From contig CAJNOJ010000081.1 in the NCBI GenBank assembly GCA_905250025.1, forward strand, positions 248,001 through 312,000: a stretch of 64,000 bases of DNA, in the 5' to 3' direction. Below the pieces are notes generated by a model. That model did no database searches, was not told the DNA's origin, and saw only the letters and a program-made list of their open reading frames with translations. Made by a program: the position numbers and the translations under genes. Position 1 is the first letter of the stretch, and each line of letters begins with the position of its first letter. Below, piece by piece: positions 1-12,745 of this stretch. This DNA comes from Adineta ricciae. Lineage: Eukaryota > Rotifera > Eurotatoria > Adinetida > Adinetidae.

Positions 1-3000
1 AAGGTACTCGTAGGTGTTGGTATCATTGAATAATGCGAGATAGTTTTCTGATGAAAAGCATTGCGAGAGATATGTGAGTTGCAAACGATCGATATGTTCG
101 TAATAATCAAAGTCTGAAGAGGAGATGAACGAGAAGAATTCTTTCAGTAATTGACGAGAGCTACGTTGAATTTGTGAAGGTAATGACATGTGAAACATAT
201 GTGATGTATACTGGACAATATCCGAATTCAGTTTCGCACGGTTCTGTTCGTCGAGGCTGTGATGTAATGACAATGAACTAATCAAAACTTGCATACTGTA
301 AACAAGTAATCGATCAGGTAGACATAGTGTTGCTAATTCTTTTTCGTCATTTGTTTGTCGAAACGAATGTAGATATCCATTTGCTGATGCCGCTGCTGCT
401 GCTGTTGTTGTTGTCAGAGCAGCCGCAGTCGTTGCTGAGACTAGTAGTGATGCGTCAACATCATCCGGCCATTGAAATTCTTCTTTAGTTTTACCATAAA
501 CTTTGACATCGTCAATAACAGTAACATGGTTCGTATCCGATGATTGTGCGATAAAAATATTGAATTTCTTTTCAGCTTGAATGGATTCTTCACGAGTTAA
601 ACATATGTCGTAAAATCGTGGCCCTTGAGAACTATTCGTATAAATTGTGCGACCGAACACTTCGAAATATTGAGGACATTTATCCATAGAATACGAGCCC
701 ACATGAATACGAACACCTGTCATCACCATATTGTCCGAGTCTTTGTTGATCACTTCGAGTGTGAAACCACCGGTACGAACATTGGCAACGAATAGGCCTG
801 GTGTTGATAAACGCAGTTTTAACTGTGCTACATTATAAACGTCGAGCAGATCTCGTCCGCCAAATTCGTATTCTGTCAACGGATGAGATGATTCGAAGAA
901 ATCCACTGGAAATTTGACGGAATCATTTGCAGGCGAGTCATTAACTTGAGTGGTCGAAAATGTCGTTGGATTTGCTACTGCTGTTGTTGACGTGGTAGTG
1001 ATGGTATGTTTACGACGCTTAACACTCGGTTCTTGTTGTTCATCAGTCTCATTATCCGATAATGGACATTGATAACTCATATTTTCATAGTCAAGATTTT
1101 CTTCATTAAAATCAAAATCAATCATTGGATATGATTTCTTCTTTTGATACAATTTATTCAGCCAATAGTTGGTTTTATCCGGTTCAGCTAACAGAATCTT
1201 CAAACTTCCATCGTCAGCGAGGAGAATAAACGTCGTTCGTCGATCGTAACGTAAAGCGACTATATCCTGAATTTTCGTTGTTTTAATTTGCATTTTGATT
1301 TCACTTTGTCGAGCCGAAGAAGGAGTTAACATTAAAACAACTGGATTATTCGTCATTTGCGTCATCGTATAGATCAGACCAGGATGATGAGGTATTTCTG
1401 ACCATGCACATAGTGTATGATAAGTTGACGTGGATTTATTCGCACCGTTGTTCGACGCTGCCGACGTCATTTTCACATCAATTGGACGGATGAGAAGAAG
1501 CTTTTCAACATTGGCATTGTCGATAATACCGTAGAAGTTCTTGCCATGCGCATAGGACCAAAACAAAAGCTTCAATGTGGAGGAATAGTAAACGGAAACT
1601 CCGCCACCCAATAGAATTCCATTGTTGTTCGTTTCAGTGATAGTTTCATGTTTGATATCGAGAGTATTAGTTACATAGAATGAACCATTACGAGCCGAGG
1701 ATGAGTCGGACAATTGTTCGTAATAGACATAACCGTTTGATGCCATGATTAGTATGTAGCAGTACTGGACATTGTTACGTTTCGTGTAATAGAATGTACA
1801 ATCACGAACTTTACCTGTCGGTAAAATGAAATAATACATCGGACTGATGGAATCAATGCTTAGATCATAGATTTTAATGAAATCAGCTGTTAACAGAGCT
1901 AGTTGCGATTGATTTTTATCGGATAACCATTGTGCGCGAATGATATAATTGCCGGTTGAATCTAAATTTGGTTGCAGGATAATCGTCGGCTCTTTAAGTT
2001 TTCCATTGGCGTCAATGTTCAAAATATGACAATCTTTCAAACCAGTAATACATAAATAATCGCTATTGAGCTGATTCGGTTGCATAGACAGGATAGTAAA
2101 TGGAATATTGAATGTGTTCAACTTATTCAGAGTGAACTTTTTCTTCGCTGAATTGTCATTCGAAACATTGTTGATCATTGTTGATGTTTGTTTCAGAAGC
2201 GAATTTAATTGTAGAATGGTAATCATGGCTTGTTTACCTTTTTCCTGGCTAACAACCAAGTGTTGCTTGGTTTGATCCGAATATATTGACGACATGATAC
2301 ACATCCCTTGTCGACGAATCGAATTGGTGCTAAGTAATTGTTTGATTTGTTGACCGTGTTCATTTGTAAACGATAACTTCACATTTTCGAATGCGTTCTC
2401 TTGGGAATGAAGAATTCCGGTGAATAATTGCGGCTGTTTCATTTCATCGGCGTCGGTAGATGACTGAGGACTTGATTTGAGAAATTCTGAGATGAGATCG
2501 AAGCGATTTTCAATATTGTAGATCTGTTGATATTCATGATCAACGTATGGTTGCAGTAATTTGAACAGACGAAGTGCATTGGTTGGAATCTGATTTGTTT
2601 GAACACACGAATGGTATTCTTGCTGTTTCGCGTTAATCTGACGAACTAATCGACGTTGACGAGTAGTTAATTTCGTGTTCTTATTCGACGGGGTCGATTG
2701 CTTCTTAGCTTTCTTCTTTTTCGGCGACAACACTGGTGTAGTTGGCACCAATGGTTGAACATTGGTCGTTGCTGGACGTTTGACTAATGCTTGGCATGCA
2801 CCGTCCTCTTTAGCACCGCAATCACAAAAAAATGAGCCGTATTTTGCATATGATATGTCGTGATCTTTATGACAAACATTAGCACAGATTTGACAGATGC
2901 CAACGCGATCAATCATTTTACATGTATGACAATGATACCAGTGTTGAGTTGCATAATCCTTTTTAGTTGTTGTAAACGTACATAATTTGTTCGGATCATA

Positions 3001-6000
3001 TTCAGTTTGGTTCGCTGACGAGAAATAAGATTTTCTTGGGTCATTCGAGATCTCGTCGCCGTCTTCGGAATCGTCATCGTCGTCATCGGATTCGTCATTT
3101 TTCAATAGTGATGAATCAATTGTCGATAAGTGTTTCAATGCAATTAGAATATCATTGATGTAAGCAAGAAGATAAACACTCGCTTCGAGAATATTCGAAT
3201 GAAATACCGACAGATTTTCACTTGACGAAGATAATAGAGTGGAAAGAAACGAGCCTGTCGATTCTTTTTCATCCAGCGCCAGTGAATTCGCACAGAATTC
3301 CAACCAAATAGCTGCGGCTTGAAATAAATACGTATGCCCATTGCCTGATCCATGTCCGGCTAAGATGACTAATAGCTGAATGATTTGCGGAAATCCTAAT
3401 GCGTATTTATTTGGTTTTAACAACTCGTTTCCTAACTGTATCAACACCGAAAGAATGGAGAGTGAAACATCTTCACCGATCAGATCCGTTCCGTCGTCGT
3501 TTTTTCGGATCAAGTACTTTGTAAATGTTTCCAGAATGTGTTTACATTGTTCCGGAGTGTATAATTGATTTTTATCGTTCATTGGTGGCAGAACAAGTTT
3601 CGCTAGCCATTGAGATAGTTGTTCATTGTTCAAATCAGCGATACGATTCAGACTTGCGATAGATGATTGGAATTGCTGTGAATAGGAAAAGATTTTATTG
3701 AATAGCATTAACATTCGTGCGAATATCGTTAACGAAAGATTTTGTTTCGCTGTTAAGTAGAGTAAATCGAATAATGTGTGGGGTGCTAAGCAGTTTTGTA
3801 AGATCTGTGGCTTGAATTGTTCGTCGAGATACTTGATCAGATCGTGATAGATCTCCTCGGTGACGACTTCATTCGGATAGGCATCGTTGAATAAGATCTC
3901 GAAGATGTTCTTGTAAATGTATTCGGACATGTCGTTATTGAGGGTTTCATTGTTAAGATTTTTTAATTTGATTTGATCTTTAAAGAAGCTGAGGTTTGCA
4001 TTGAGTTGAATCTGAATGTATAACTGTTTGTCATCGATTTCCGAATTAATGGACGATAAGATTTGAAGAATTTCACGGAGAACTATGTAGCGAGGTTGAT
4101 CGGGTTGTTCGAGTAAAAAATTCAATTGAAATTTAAATAAATCTTCGAAATCAGTCGGAAGTGTTGGGATTGCGACTGTCTTAGTTTTCTCGTCTGTCGA
4201 TTTGCTTATTGGAATGATTGATAACGATTCGCAAGATGAATCGGTACTCGACGTGGCTTTCAATTCCTTGATAAACACTTCATACAGACGATTGATTTCT
4301 TCGGACGTTGACGAAAGGTTTTGCAATAGAACTTGATAGACAATCAAATCGAACAAAGACAATGGTTTCTGTTTGATATTTGCAAACCATTGAATCTCTT
4401 TGAAACTAATCTCTTTTGCAAGAAAATCAGTGATATGTTTATCATGAATCAATTTCTTCTCCAGACGAAAGCTATGCAACAAATGTGTTGATTTAGTATA
4501 ACTATTCATATTTTCCAGGAACTCCGTCGATGGCGGAAGGCAACCAAGAATGCGCCATAGAACATCGTAATATTCTTTCATCGATGGATTGGACAGGCCC
4601 TCTGAAATTAATCGATTAGCAAAACATTTGCAGAAGTATGTCGTTTACCTTTGCTGCTTTTAGTAAAGTCCAATTGATCGATGAGGTGATCGTAGAATTG
4701 GTTGTAGGTTGGACTGTTGTACAAAGCACTCAAAGCAAATCCGTCGAGGTGATTCGAGTTGTTCTTCGCGACAATTTGCTGGAAATCCTTAGTCATAGTC
4801 ACGTCAGTTTTCGCGATCATTTGTTGAATGTTCTCAATGATTTCTGCAGGTATTTCATAGAAATTATACATGATGTATTCAAACAAAAGTAAGAGATAAG
4901 TTTTCTGTGGCGTGGTCTGGATAACTCGAGTTAATTCGAGAAGAATCGTTTTTCGTTGTGCGATGGTCAGTTGATGAAAAAAGATTAAGAATATTTGTAA
5001 GTGTTCCAACGTTAAATCTTCGGACGATTGACCGATGCTTGGAAGGAATCGGTTCCATAACGAGTAGATTAAATCGTGATTTTTACGTTTTAAAATGATT
5101 TTTAAAAGAATGATTGAAGTGTTACGCGAGAGTTTGACTGACCATGCATGTTCGAATGAAATGCCGAGCTTTTCTAAAAGAAGATTTTCATTTGCATGAG
5201 TAAGAACATCGTTTTGAAGAAGATTATGGACAAAACGCGGTATGATCAGTGAATGTTGGATTAGAATTGCAAGATTCTCGATTTGTTCAGGTGTGTTTAA
5301 TGTCTGTTTCACATCGTCGATGACAATCTGAATATATTCGTTGAGATAGTTTTTATCCAGATAGTTCAACAGATCGAAATGATCGTCGGCATCGTAGAAT
5401 TCCTCGGAGCACACGTCAAGATCTAGACAACGGTTTAGTATCGTTCGCTTTCGGCTGCTCGTTGAGAATGATCGATGAAGTGTCGGCGGAATTGTTGTGG
5501 TGGCTGTGTTTGTTAGAATTGGCTCGATAAACAAGTCTCGAATATAAAAATCCTCGTCGGTTTCTTTTTCGGTTGGAAGCATTTCCGATGGCAATGGTGG
5601 CGCGTCAGGAATCGCTGATGATGGTTTAATCGGTATCGGTGATGTTAGTCGACGAAGAATGGTCAGAAATAGTTTCAATGTTTGATGTTGTTTTAAGTAG
5701 GAATAGCGTTGGTATGACTGAAGTGGAGATGTTATTGTGAATTTGTCGGGAAGAGAATCTGTCGACACAGAAGTTGTTTCGGAATAGGAAAGATCAGTGA
5801 TGATCTCTCGAGTTGAATGCATTAGGACTGCGACGAGGTGAATGAGTAGATTATTAATCGATCTAGTGAACGAAAAGATGCTGTAGGAAATTAGGAAATC
5901 AACTGTCAATGAACGTACAACTTGGCTTGTTGCTGATTTTCATTTGATTGCTGCGAAGTTAAACTGCGTAAGATTTGTTGCAGTCCTTTTGTTAATGTAA

Positions 6001-7440
6001 CTGCTAATAGAAGATGATAATTGAGAAAAACATGCCGCGAGTTTTCTAGACGAGGTGAACATCGAATAATATCACCGAGTTTAATGCATATACGAGTAAT
6101 ATCATGTAGAATTTGATCATTAGTTTGAATTTCATCGCTATTCATTACTAATTGGACGTATTTCAAAGCAGTCTGCAGAGAATTCGATGCGATGGTGATG
6201 AATTTACTCAGACGATATTCGTCAAGTGGTTCTATGATCGGTAGTTGAATTGCACGACGAACAAAGTCCAGATCACCTTTCATCGTTGTTAAACTATCGA
6301 CAGAGGAAACGAATTTTCAAGCATCGTCAGTTAATGTTCTGTTCGTTACCTTTCTCGAAATTGGGTATTGGTCTCGAAAACATTGGTATCTTTCTGAAGA
6401 ATATCGTGGAGATGAAGTTTCCCATCGTTCAGTAACGGTATATGAAACAGAATCTCGCTGAACAACTGTTGTCCATGTAGTTGTTTGAAATAAGTCAAGA
6501 GAAGTTGACTCATATGTTCTAAAAAAAAGACAAAACATTCACTGTCAGACACAACCAGTGTCGCAAAGCCTACTCGGAAATGTTTGTTTCGTTGTAATAC
6601 CCGCTGAGCTCGGTCTTTCGCGTTTGTTTCCATTCGATAGATCTTCTGACGACGAAAAATCGTACAAAGCGACATTGCATAAGGAATCTACGAGACCCGT
6701 TTCACGTCGCGCAATAGTAGTTTTACTCGACGAACGTAATCGACGGTCTACTAATGATGATGTGTTACGAAAATGATCATTTGCTCTTCTTACCGTCCTT
6801 ATTAACCTGTGGGGCATCGGTTTTCTTTATCAGCTCTAAACATTCTTTGACTTCCGAAGAAGACAGACATGTTTGAGAGTAACATAATGATTTAATAGCA
6901 TTCAATGTCGGGAACTACGAGAGACAAACCGAGATTTCGATGGTGATAAGAAACAGTCGACATCATTACTCGATTCGCTTCAGTTGTTTTCGGTAGAAGG
7001 TTCTGTAGAAGATATTTCAATAGTAATTTTCCTACGTTGATGACATCAGTAAAACAGGAGCGTTCGACTAGAAAATGAAAACTAAGAATTCGGAAATTTG
7101 CAATGAGAAATGTCAACAAACCTCGTGCTAAACCTGCAACAAGATAATGCGCTGCTAAAATCACAAATGTACTTAAAAACTGTTCATTGCTAGGATCAGA
7201 TCGAATCAATAAATCTTCCCTATATACACAAAAGTAAAGTATTTCAATTATGAAGTCTTGAGAGTGTTCTCGAACAAACCATTTTAAAATCGATTGAATA
7301 AGTTCATTGTATTTCGTACTGTTCGTATTCTCGCTGAATGTTTCAATCAATGTCTTCCATTCTGACACCGTATTCGATGGAGATTGAGTCTGTTGTTGAT
7401 TATCACCGTCCGATGACGTTGGAGATGTAACAACAGTCAT
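1..7440 (-). CDS. UBR4: E3 ubiquitin ligase UBR4 (N-terminal half; 3' end beyond window)
   Basis: N-recognin E3 ligase of the N-degron pathway, a giant cytosolic/ER-associated protein. I join nine exons: 7440-7280, 7219-7122, 7067-6970, 6914-6794, 6750-6574, 6518-6350, 6293-5919, 5880-4649, and one long exon from 4601 off the left edge, giving about 2344 residues. All introns are 43-60 nt with GT..AG ends, and the two in-frame ones (60 and 54 nt) are supported by alignment to the human protein as I recall it. The UBR box lies near 2990-2780 (about residues 1350-1420), with motifs WYHCHTCKM, CHKDHEI-like CHKDHDISYAKYGS and FFCDCGAKEDG. Before it sits an acidic stretch, and after it a beta-propeller-like region (IPFTILSM, GLKDCHIL, ADFIKIYDL), all in human order. 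The C-terminal hemi-RING/UZI module is outside the window. The start ATG at 7440 is the first in frame. Identity is very secure; the small 5' exons are less so. Confidence 0.95.
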
Positions 7441-8166
7441 TTGAATCCTCTCTTATTGTCAATTCAAGTGCATAAAATATTTTGGAAATAGTTCTAAAAA
7501 TACGGATTTGGATGAGATTGTTTTCGGTGAACAAATAAAAGAGGGTTGGAAATGACGAAAAGAATCAAGTGACTGAAGAGAGAAATAAAACTCAGCCGGC
7601 CCGGTGCACAAGTAAATATAAATAGAAAACAAATAAGAAAAATGATTCATATGTTCTGAACCAATAAAAGTCAAATTCATCAACAGAATAGAGGTCGCTA
7701 CTACGCTATCCCATCAGTTTGTAGAACTTTTCTGTCCATAGTGATTGACTACGATAAAGTCCTTTTTCGCTTGACGAGCAAGAAGGCTCTCCTATTTATT
7801 CGAACAGAATGATGTCAAATAAAAAATGTGTCTTTCTTATCAGCATGTGACACATATTGCTCGTTTATTACAAAAAAAAAATCCGTGTTTCTTTCTTTGC
7901 TGTAATATGCATGACAGAGCATACGAAAGTTTTTGCTGTTTTTCCCGTTCTGTACAAGTAGTTTTCTTTTTTTACTCGTGAGAGTACTGAATAATATTTT
8001 TTCACAATAACAATCTGACTTCCTTGGCGATTGTCAGCAAGTCATCTATCAGAGACTGATATCGTTTCCAGTTTTGTTTGCAGCAGGATATACACACACA
8101 TATATATATACATATACAAATACACGTCAACATTTCAACCACTGTTTTTCATTTACAGGACAGATC
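7441..8166. other. Intergenic, divergent promoter region
   Basis: This 726 nt gap lies between the starts of UBR4 (minus) and the YscW-inhibitor gene (plus), so it must hold both promoters. It has T-runs and a short CA/TA microsatellite at about 8091-8125. The plus gene is preceded by an acceptor-like CATTTACAG eight nt before its ATG. I recognise no gene here. Confidence 0.5.
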
Positions 8167-8904
8167 ATGCGCGCAATCTTTACACTTATCATCGGCATTT
8201 GTTGCACAGCTTTCAACGGTAAAGTATCTCGCGAACTTTGTTCTCAGTCAATATCTATCTATTACCTATAGACGCAAAAAGCATTCGGTTCAATGAACCA
8301 AGGTCAACATTGCGGGGACGGGTTGTATTCCCTAGTGGCTCACGCGAACCAGTCGAATCGGATGGCGTTTTGACTGTCGAGTTACAGGATACATCATTGA
8401 TGGATGCGCCTGCAAAAATTATTGGGCAAGGTGTTGGCAAAGCTATTCGATTTCCAATGGCTTTCGCTGTAAAATTCCCACCCAAGGAAATTTCGAAAGG
8501 CCACAGTTATTCATTACAAATCTCAATAAGAAATAAAAAGAACGAATTGTTGTATGTCAATGACTTTCACGTCAGCGTAGTACCCACTGGCGCCAACCGA
8601 ACAAAATTTATCGACGTGCCGGTTGTGCTCGTTGCAAGTAAGAATACGATAAGCTGCGATGCCTTTTTCGAATTCCTTCAGTTATTTAGAATCCAAACCC
8701 AAAGAGGAGAAAAAACATCAATGGCCAGAATTACTTGGCACAAATGGACAAGAAGCCGTTAATATCATTAAAAAAGAAACAGGCTTTAGCCAAGTCGTAG
8801 CAATCCGTGCAGGATCAATGGTTACCATGGATTATCGTAACGATCGAGTTCGTGTTTACGTTGATAAAAATGGCATTGTTACCAGGACACCTATCATTGC
8901 ATAA
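8167..8904 (+). CDS. Secreted YbaY/YscW domain + potato inhibitor I domain protein
   Basis: Three exons, joined in frame over two short phase-1 introns: one right after the signal peptide (MRAIFTLIIGICCTAFNG) and one between the two domains (donor in GCAAGTAAGAAT, acceptor TTATTTAG). The N-terminal domain resembles bacterial YbaY lipoprotein/YscW (LRGRVVFPSG, VELQDTSLMDAPAKIIG, HSYSLQISI, ELLYVND). The C-terminal ~65 residues are a potato inhibitor I (CI-2/eglin) domain: WPELLGTNGQEAVNII, then the binding loop GSMVTMDYRNDRVRVYVD. By alignment to CI-2 the scissile bond is Met-Asp, so P1 is Met, which in this family suits chymotrypsin/subtilisin/elastase-like enzymes; the loop-bracing arginines are kept. 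Likely role: extracellular serine protease inhibitor. A paralogue lies at 12746-13552 with two introns at matching sites. Confidence 0.83.
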
Positions 8905-9722
8905 GCAATCATCTATACAACTGACTTTCATTCAAAATTCTCTTCTACACAAAAATTTTCTGCGAATATATGACACTCATTTCAATTAAAACTTGCTTTC
9001 ATAATCTTTCTTATTAAAGAGTATAAAACAGTTTACTTATATCAGGCATGTAATACGCTGCGATCTGCACAGGAAAAATTCATATTTAAAAGTACTAAAA
9101 GTTTTTCGCTGTTTTCTATTATATTTCGTTCACTGTAATAAATCATCGGCTCTCTTGCCTTTTCACCTGAAATATCTACTGAATTTCGCCAGAATCCTGT
9201 ACGCGACTGGCAAAGTCAAGAAATAGCAGATTTTTAGCGTTTCATTGATGGCACGATCGAATGCAGCGACATGCGCATAAAAATTCGCGACAATGAGACG
9301 TATAATCTACAAACTTTGCTAAATAACGGTGGATGTTTCCAAAGAGTACTTATTCGCGAACTTAACAACCGGCACGAGTGGTATATTAGCATGAAAGTAT
9401 TCATTCTGGACTAGAGTACGATTGAGATTATAAGAACAAAAAGAATTCAAACGACCATCAAAAACATGTAAGTATCTACGCGAATAGTGATAGATTCACT
9501 AGCAAAAGTGTTTGCTGAGGTAGTTATGATCCGTTTTTTCAAGTACTATTAACGGAATATACGAATACGTTCTGTGTATTTTCCGTTCAATACGATTTAC
9601 AATTAATATTTTCGACATTTCCGAGCAATATGAATAGTCAACATTTATTGGAGTTCGAAAATATCTTAACCACAATTTACAAAACCGAAAAAATTGTATA
9701 GATGATTGTGGATGGCAAGAAT
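8905..9722. other. Intergenic between convergent genes
   Basis: AT-rich sequence downstream of two convergent genes. An ATTAAA at 8986 could serve the plus gene as a poly(A) signal. No open frame or repeat that I can name. Confidence 0.4.
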
Positions 9723-10098
9723 TCAGCTACAGTATGGTTGATCATTTCCCCATGATCGACAGGATGATGGACACTTCCCAATCGTCACCCATCGATTACC
9801 ACCAACACATTGAACAATACTTGCTCCACTCGATTGGAAGTAGCATTCGTATTTGCCTGTATCCACACATCGACCAGTAGTCGTTCGACAGTCACATCCA
9901 CGACGAACACGATCTGGTGCTATTCGAACAGAAACGAAACATTCCTTCAGAGAAAGGTAGATGAAGGTGGAGATACTTACCATCGAGAGTTGCAGGGTCG
10001 ATGATGTTGAGTTCTTCTTCGGGCGCTGGATTAGCAGACGAATAACAAATGACTGCCACGAGAACGACAGCAAATGTGATAATTGTTGAGATTTGCAT
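9723..10098 (-). CDS. Small secreted cysteine-rich protein (8 Cys)
   Basis: Two exons, 10098-9981 and 9919-9723, joined over a 61 nt phase-1 intron (GTAAGTATC..GAATAG). The protein is about 104 residues. It starts with a clear signal peptide (MQISTIITFAVVLVAVICYSSA), then a short acidic linker (PAPEEELN), then a compact domain with eight cysteines in the spacing CDC-x6-C-x7-C-x10-C-x11-C-x3-C-x9-C (RRGCDCRTTTGRCVDTGKY onward). The even cysteine number and the signal peptide point to a disulfide-rich extracellular peptide. I do not recognise the family; a role in defence, egg or cuticle cannot be told apart from sequence. Confidence 0.75.
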
Positions 10099-10682
10099 TT
10101 TAGTAGATCGAAGTTGAGAAGGTAGATTTGATGATGAAGATATGAAGAGAAACTCGAGTATTTATACGGGTGATGTGATACAGGAGTTGATTCCCAGTGC
10201 GTAGATGATGAGGACGATGACCACAAAAATGTGTGGAAGTGTAGGTAGTATCAAGATGGGTAAATCGTCATCCCCATACATACATACGACATTACTACGC
10301 ACAGGTGAGTGGGCGATCAGTGATACTCTTTCTCATTCTTTCTACCTTGAATGTTTTTAATTGATACAAAGAGCTAAATGTAGTACGATATTGATGGCAG
10401 AATAAAACTATCTTTTTACGCAGTACAATAACTAATGAAATAAATAAGTGAGGAAAAGAGAATATGTTTGCGATTGTAAAAAGTATAAGGTTTTCAATTA
10501 CTACTTGGGCGAACATCTGATGAGTAAGAGGGTGAATAATGATGTTTCTTTAAGATTCGAAATAGAGATTAAATACCATATTGTACATCTTTATTCTTTA
10601 AAAAACACGAACTTAATTATACACTGTTTTATTTTTTTCTCTCCTTTTCGTATCAATGTTTATAAATAGTCCTAGCTATATT
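10099..10682. other. Intergenic
   Basis: AT-rich spacer between two minus-strand genes. It must contain the promoter of the 8-Cys gene, near 10100-10300. Nothing else recognised. Confidence 0.4.
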
Positions 10683-11645
10683 TCACGTTAATGATGTTGG
10701 CATAATCATATTCTCCCGGTTGTTCCAGTTTTTCACTTGTCTTCGGATTTTATTGGTTACTTCAGGCAAACAACCGATGCAAACATAAGGTAGTAGAAGT
10801 GTGAGCAACCAATACACATAGAAGAGATAAACATTTTTTATATAAGCTGCCGTCGAAGGTAGTCCAATAAGTGAATCGATCACTTGTATGAGCGTATACG
10901 GTCCCATACAACTAAAATACAGTGTGGAAATAGATAATAATTGTAAAATCATTCGACGATGTTTACGCCATGGAATATCCTGACGGGCTACAGGTCGTTT
11001 CCGATTAATTACGCGGATAACAAGAGCGACAGAAAATAATGTAATGAAAAATGTTGGAAGCCAACTATGTGCAAAGAGATCGTAGAGTGAAATAACCGGA
11101 TATTGAGTGAAACACGGTTGACCACATAGTGGCGAAGTGAAATCAAACTGTTTCTCACACGAATGGAAAAAGATGACTATGATATAGAAGAATATCAGAT
11201 AGAAAACAATAAAAAGCAATGGCAAGTAATGAATCAATAGTCGACCTCTACTTGTGGAGACAAGATAACCGTGAAAGACAAGAATATGTCGTTCAAATGA
11301 TGCCCATAGCATTAAAAGATTCGCTTGACCGTAGAACAGGTAGTCCAACCATTGCCAGAGAAGACAACTGATTGATGAATGCGTTCCAACGCTACCTGTG
11401 CGTAAGTAGTGTAAAATTCGTGGTATTTCAATAAGATTTGTTAGTAGAGATACGATCAGAAGAGCTAAGATTGCGTGATGGTGTATAGCTAGACGAAGAT
11501 TACGATCTTTGATGAGATAAAACACAAATAAAGAATTGCAGAGTACAGAGGGTGGTTCCAGAACAAGAAAAACACTGAATTTGCTGTATCGCGACAGAGT
11601 AGTTTCAGAGAATTTAACAACCGATTCGTTAAAGTGAGAACTCAT
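10683..11645 (-). CDS. Orphan rhodopsin-like 7TM receptor
   Basis: Single exon, 320 residues, with ATG and stop both clear. There are seven hydrophobic spans: about residues 20-45, 55-80, 95-120, 135-165, 190-215, 230-255 and 265-290. The N-terminus carries an N-glycosylation site (HFNESV). A cysteine (SCLLWQ) at the start of TM3 fits the usual extracellular disulfide. There is no DRY motif; SFERHILV at the end of TM3 takes its place, with the ERH arginine kept. Intracellular loop 3 is short and basic (INRKRPVARQDIPWRKHRR). This is the kind of divergent, intronless receptor expanded in rotifers. Ligand and coupling are unknown. Confidence 0.8.
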   Translation of the reverse strand: MSSHFNESVVKFSETTLSRYSKFSVFLVLEPPSVLCNSLFVFYLIKDRNLRLAIHHHAILALLIVSLLTNLIEIPRILHYLRTGSVGTHSSISCLLWQWLDYLFYGQANLLMLWASFERHILVFHGYLVSTSRGRLLIHYLPLLFIVFYLIFFYIIVIFFHSCEKQFDFTSPLCGQPCFTQYPVISLYDLFAHSWLPTFFITLFSVALVIRVINRKRPVARQDIPWRKHRRMILQLLSISTLYFSCMGPYTLIQVIDSLIGLPSTAAYIKNVYLFYVYWLLTLLLPYVCIGCLPEVTNKIRRQVKNWNNRENMIMPTSLT

Positions 11646-12057
11646 GTGTACTCATGACCACGTACCGTCCGAAGCTGAGATAGAAAATGGAATAATGAAC
11701 TGCAGACGTGTCTGTCATGTTTAGACTCTTATTTACCTTGTTCAGAGATAAATGTTGCGTAGATATCGAATATCATTCTGATGACGAATGCAAAGAAATT
11801 GATCCCAACAGAACTCCTTCGAGAAGTGAAACTTGAGTCTGAACAACGATTGGAAAGTCAGAGTTTCCAAGGACATCGCATAAATATAGGTGATATAGTG
11901 TACGTGATTGTCATGTGCGTTTTGATTTTTATTTACATATGCACTCGCTACTGAGGCATCTATGGGATAAATGCTCTTTTGTTGCTTTCTCTTCCTCTTC
12001 TTTTCATCGTCATGCATAGGTAATGAATGAATACATTTCGTTCGAATCAAATGTGCA
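11646..12057. other. Intergenic, divergent promoter region
   Basis: Lies between a minus-strand receptor gene and a plus-strand C2 gene and so holds both promoters. Antisense open frames here start at non-ATG codons and show no domain; I do not call them. Confidence 0.4.
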
Positions 12058-12551
12058 ATGGCCCAATTGCAAGTAACCATTGTCGAAGGAAGAAACTTGA
12101 AAAAGAAAGATTTTTTTAGTGAAAGTGATCCGTTCGTTCAGGTTTATCTTGATGATAAAAAACAAAAGCAAAAAACCACTGTGCAAAAAAATACGAAGAA
12201 CCCACAATGGAACCAGTCATTCGTCTTGTATAATATCAGTTTCATCAATCGTTATTAGTGAATGAATCGATCGATCTCTGTTTTAGCAACCATTTGACGG
12301 GACAACATATTCTACATGTCGATGTTTATGACAAAGATATTTTTATTAACGATAAAATCGGATCCATAGAAATCGACCTGCACGACTTGTACGACGAAGG
12401 TATTTATCATATAAAACTGCGAAAAATGCAGAGATCTTCATCTATCGCTTCAGGTCATATTGATCAATGGTACAACCTTCCATCCCGACATGGCAGTTCA
12501 TCGAATGGAGAAATTCATCTGGTGTTTGATTATCAACCGCTGAAATTTTGA
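12058..12551 (+). CDS. Single C2-domain protein
   Basis: Two exons, 12058-12227 and 12287-12551, joined over a 59 nt intron (GTATAATA..TTTTAG), giving 144 residues that are essentially one C2 domain. It opens with the classic beta-1 (LQVTIVEGRNLKKKD), then SESDPFVQVYLD with Asp residues of Ca-binding loop 1, then TKNPQWNQSF, and after the intron LHVDVYDKD for loop 3. These aspartates suggest Ca2+-dependent phospholipid binding. There is no TM segment or partner domain, so it looks like a stand-alone cytosolic C2 protein. It is not clear which family it derives from. Confidence 0.85.
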
Positions 12552-12745
12552 TATTGTTTTTTCGTCTTTAATTGACTAACTATGATTTTTATTTAAACAT
12601 GTATCATCAAGATGTACGACGAATGTATATACAGTTTTACATGCCATATTTGAATTTATTGATTACAAGAAGAGAACACAAGATGATTATCATAGGAGAA
12701 GATTCGTGCAGGAGTATACATAAGCAAGTATTCATTTGAAAACAA

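Noticed and set aside
4638-4892. Plus-strand open frame inside UBR4
   Set aside because: Lies antisense to a strongly supported UBR4 coding exon; no domain of its own.
6518-6574. A 37 nt UBR4 intron starting at CTGGTTGTG
   Set aside because: The donor at GTAGGC gives a 55 nt intron, in line with the others, and the same reading frame.
8091-8125. CA/TA run before the YscW-inhibitor gene as a regulatory element
   Set aside because: Simple microsatellite; nothing in the sequence ties it to function.
8867-9100. A further exon after the first inhibitor domain
   Set aside because: The domain already ends in family style and is followed by a stop and an ATTAAA; later open frames have no homology.
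11742-12207. Minus-strand open frames overlapping the C2 gene start
   Set aside because: They begin at non-ATG codons, overlap antisense to a real C2 exon and have no recognisable motif.
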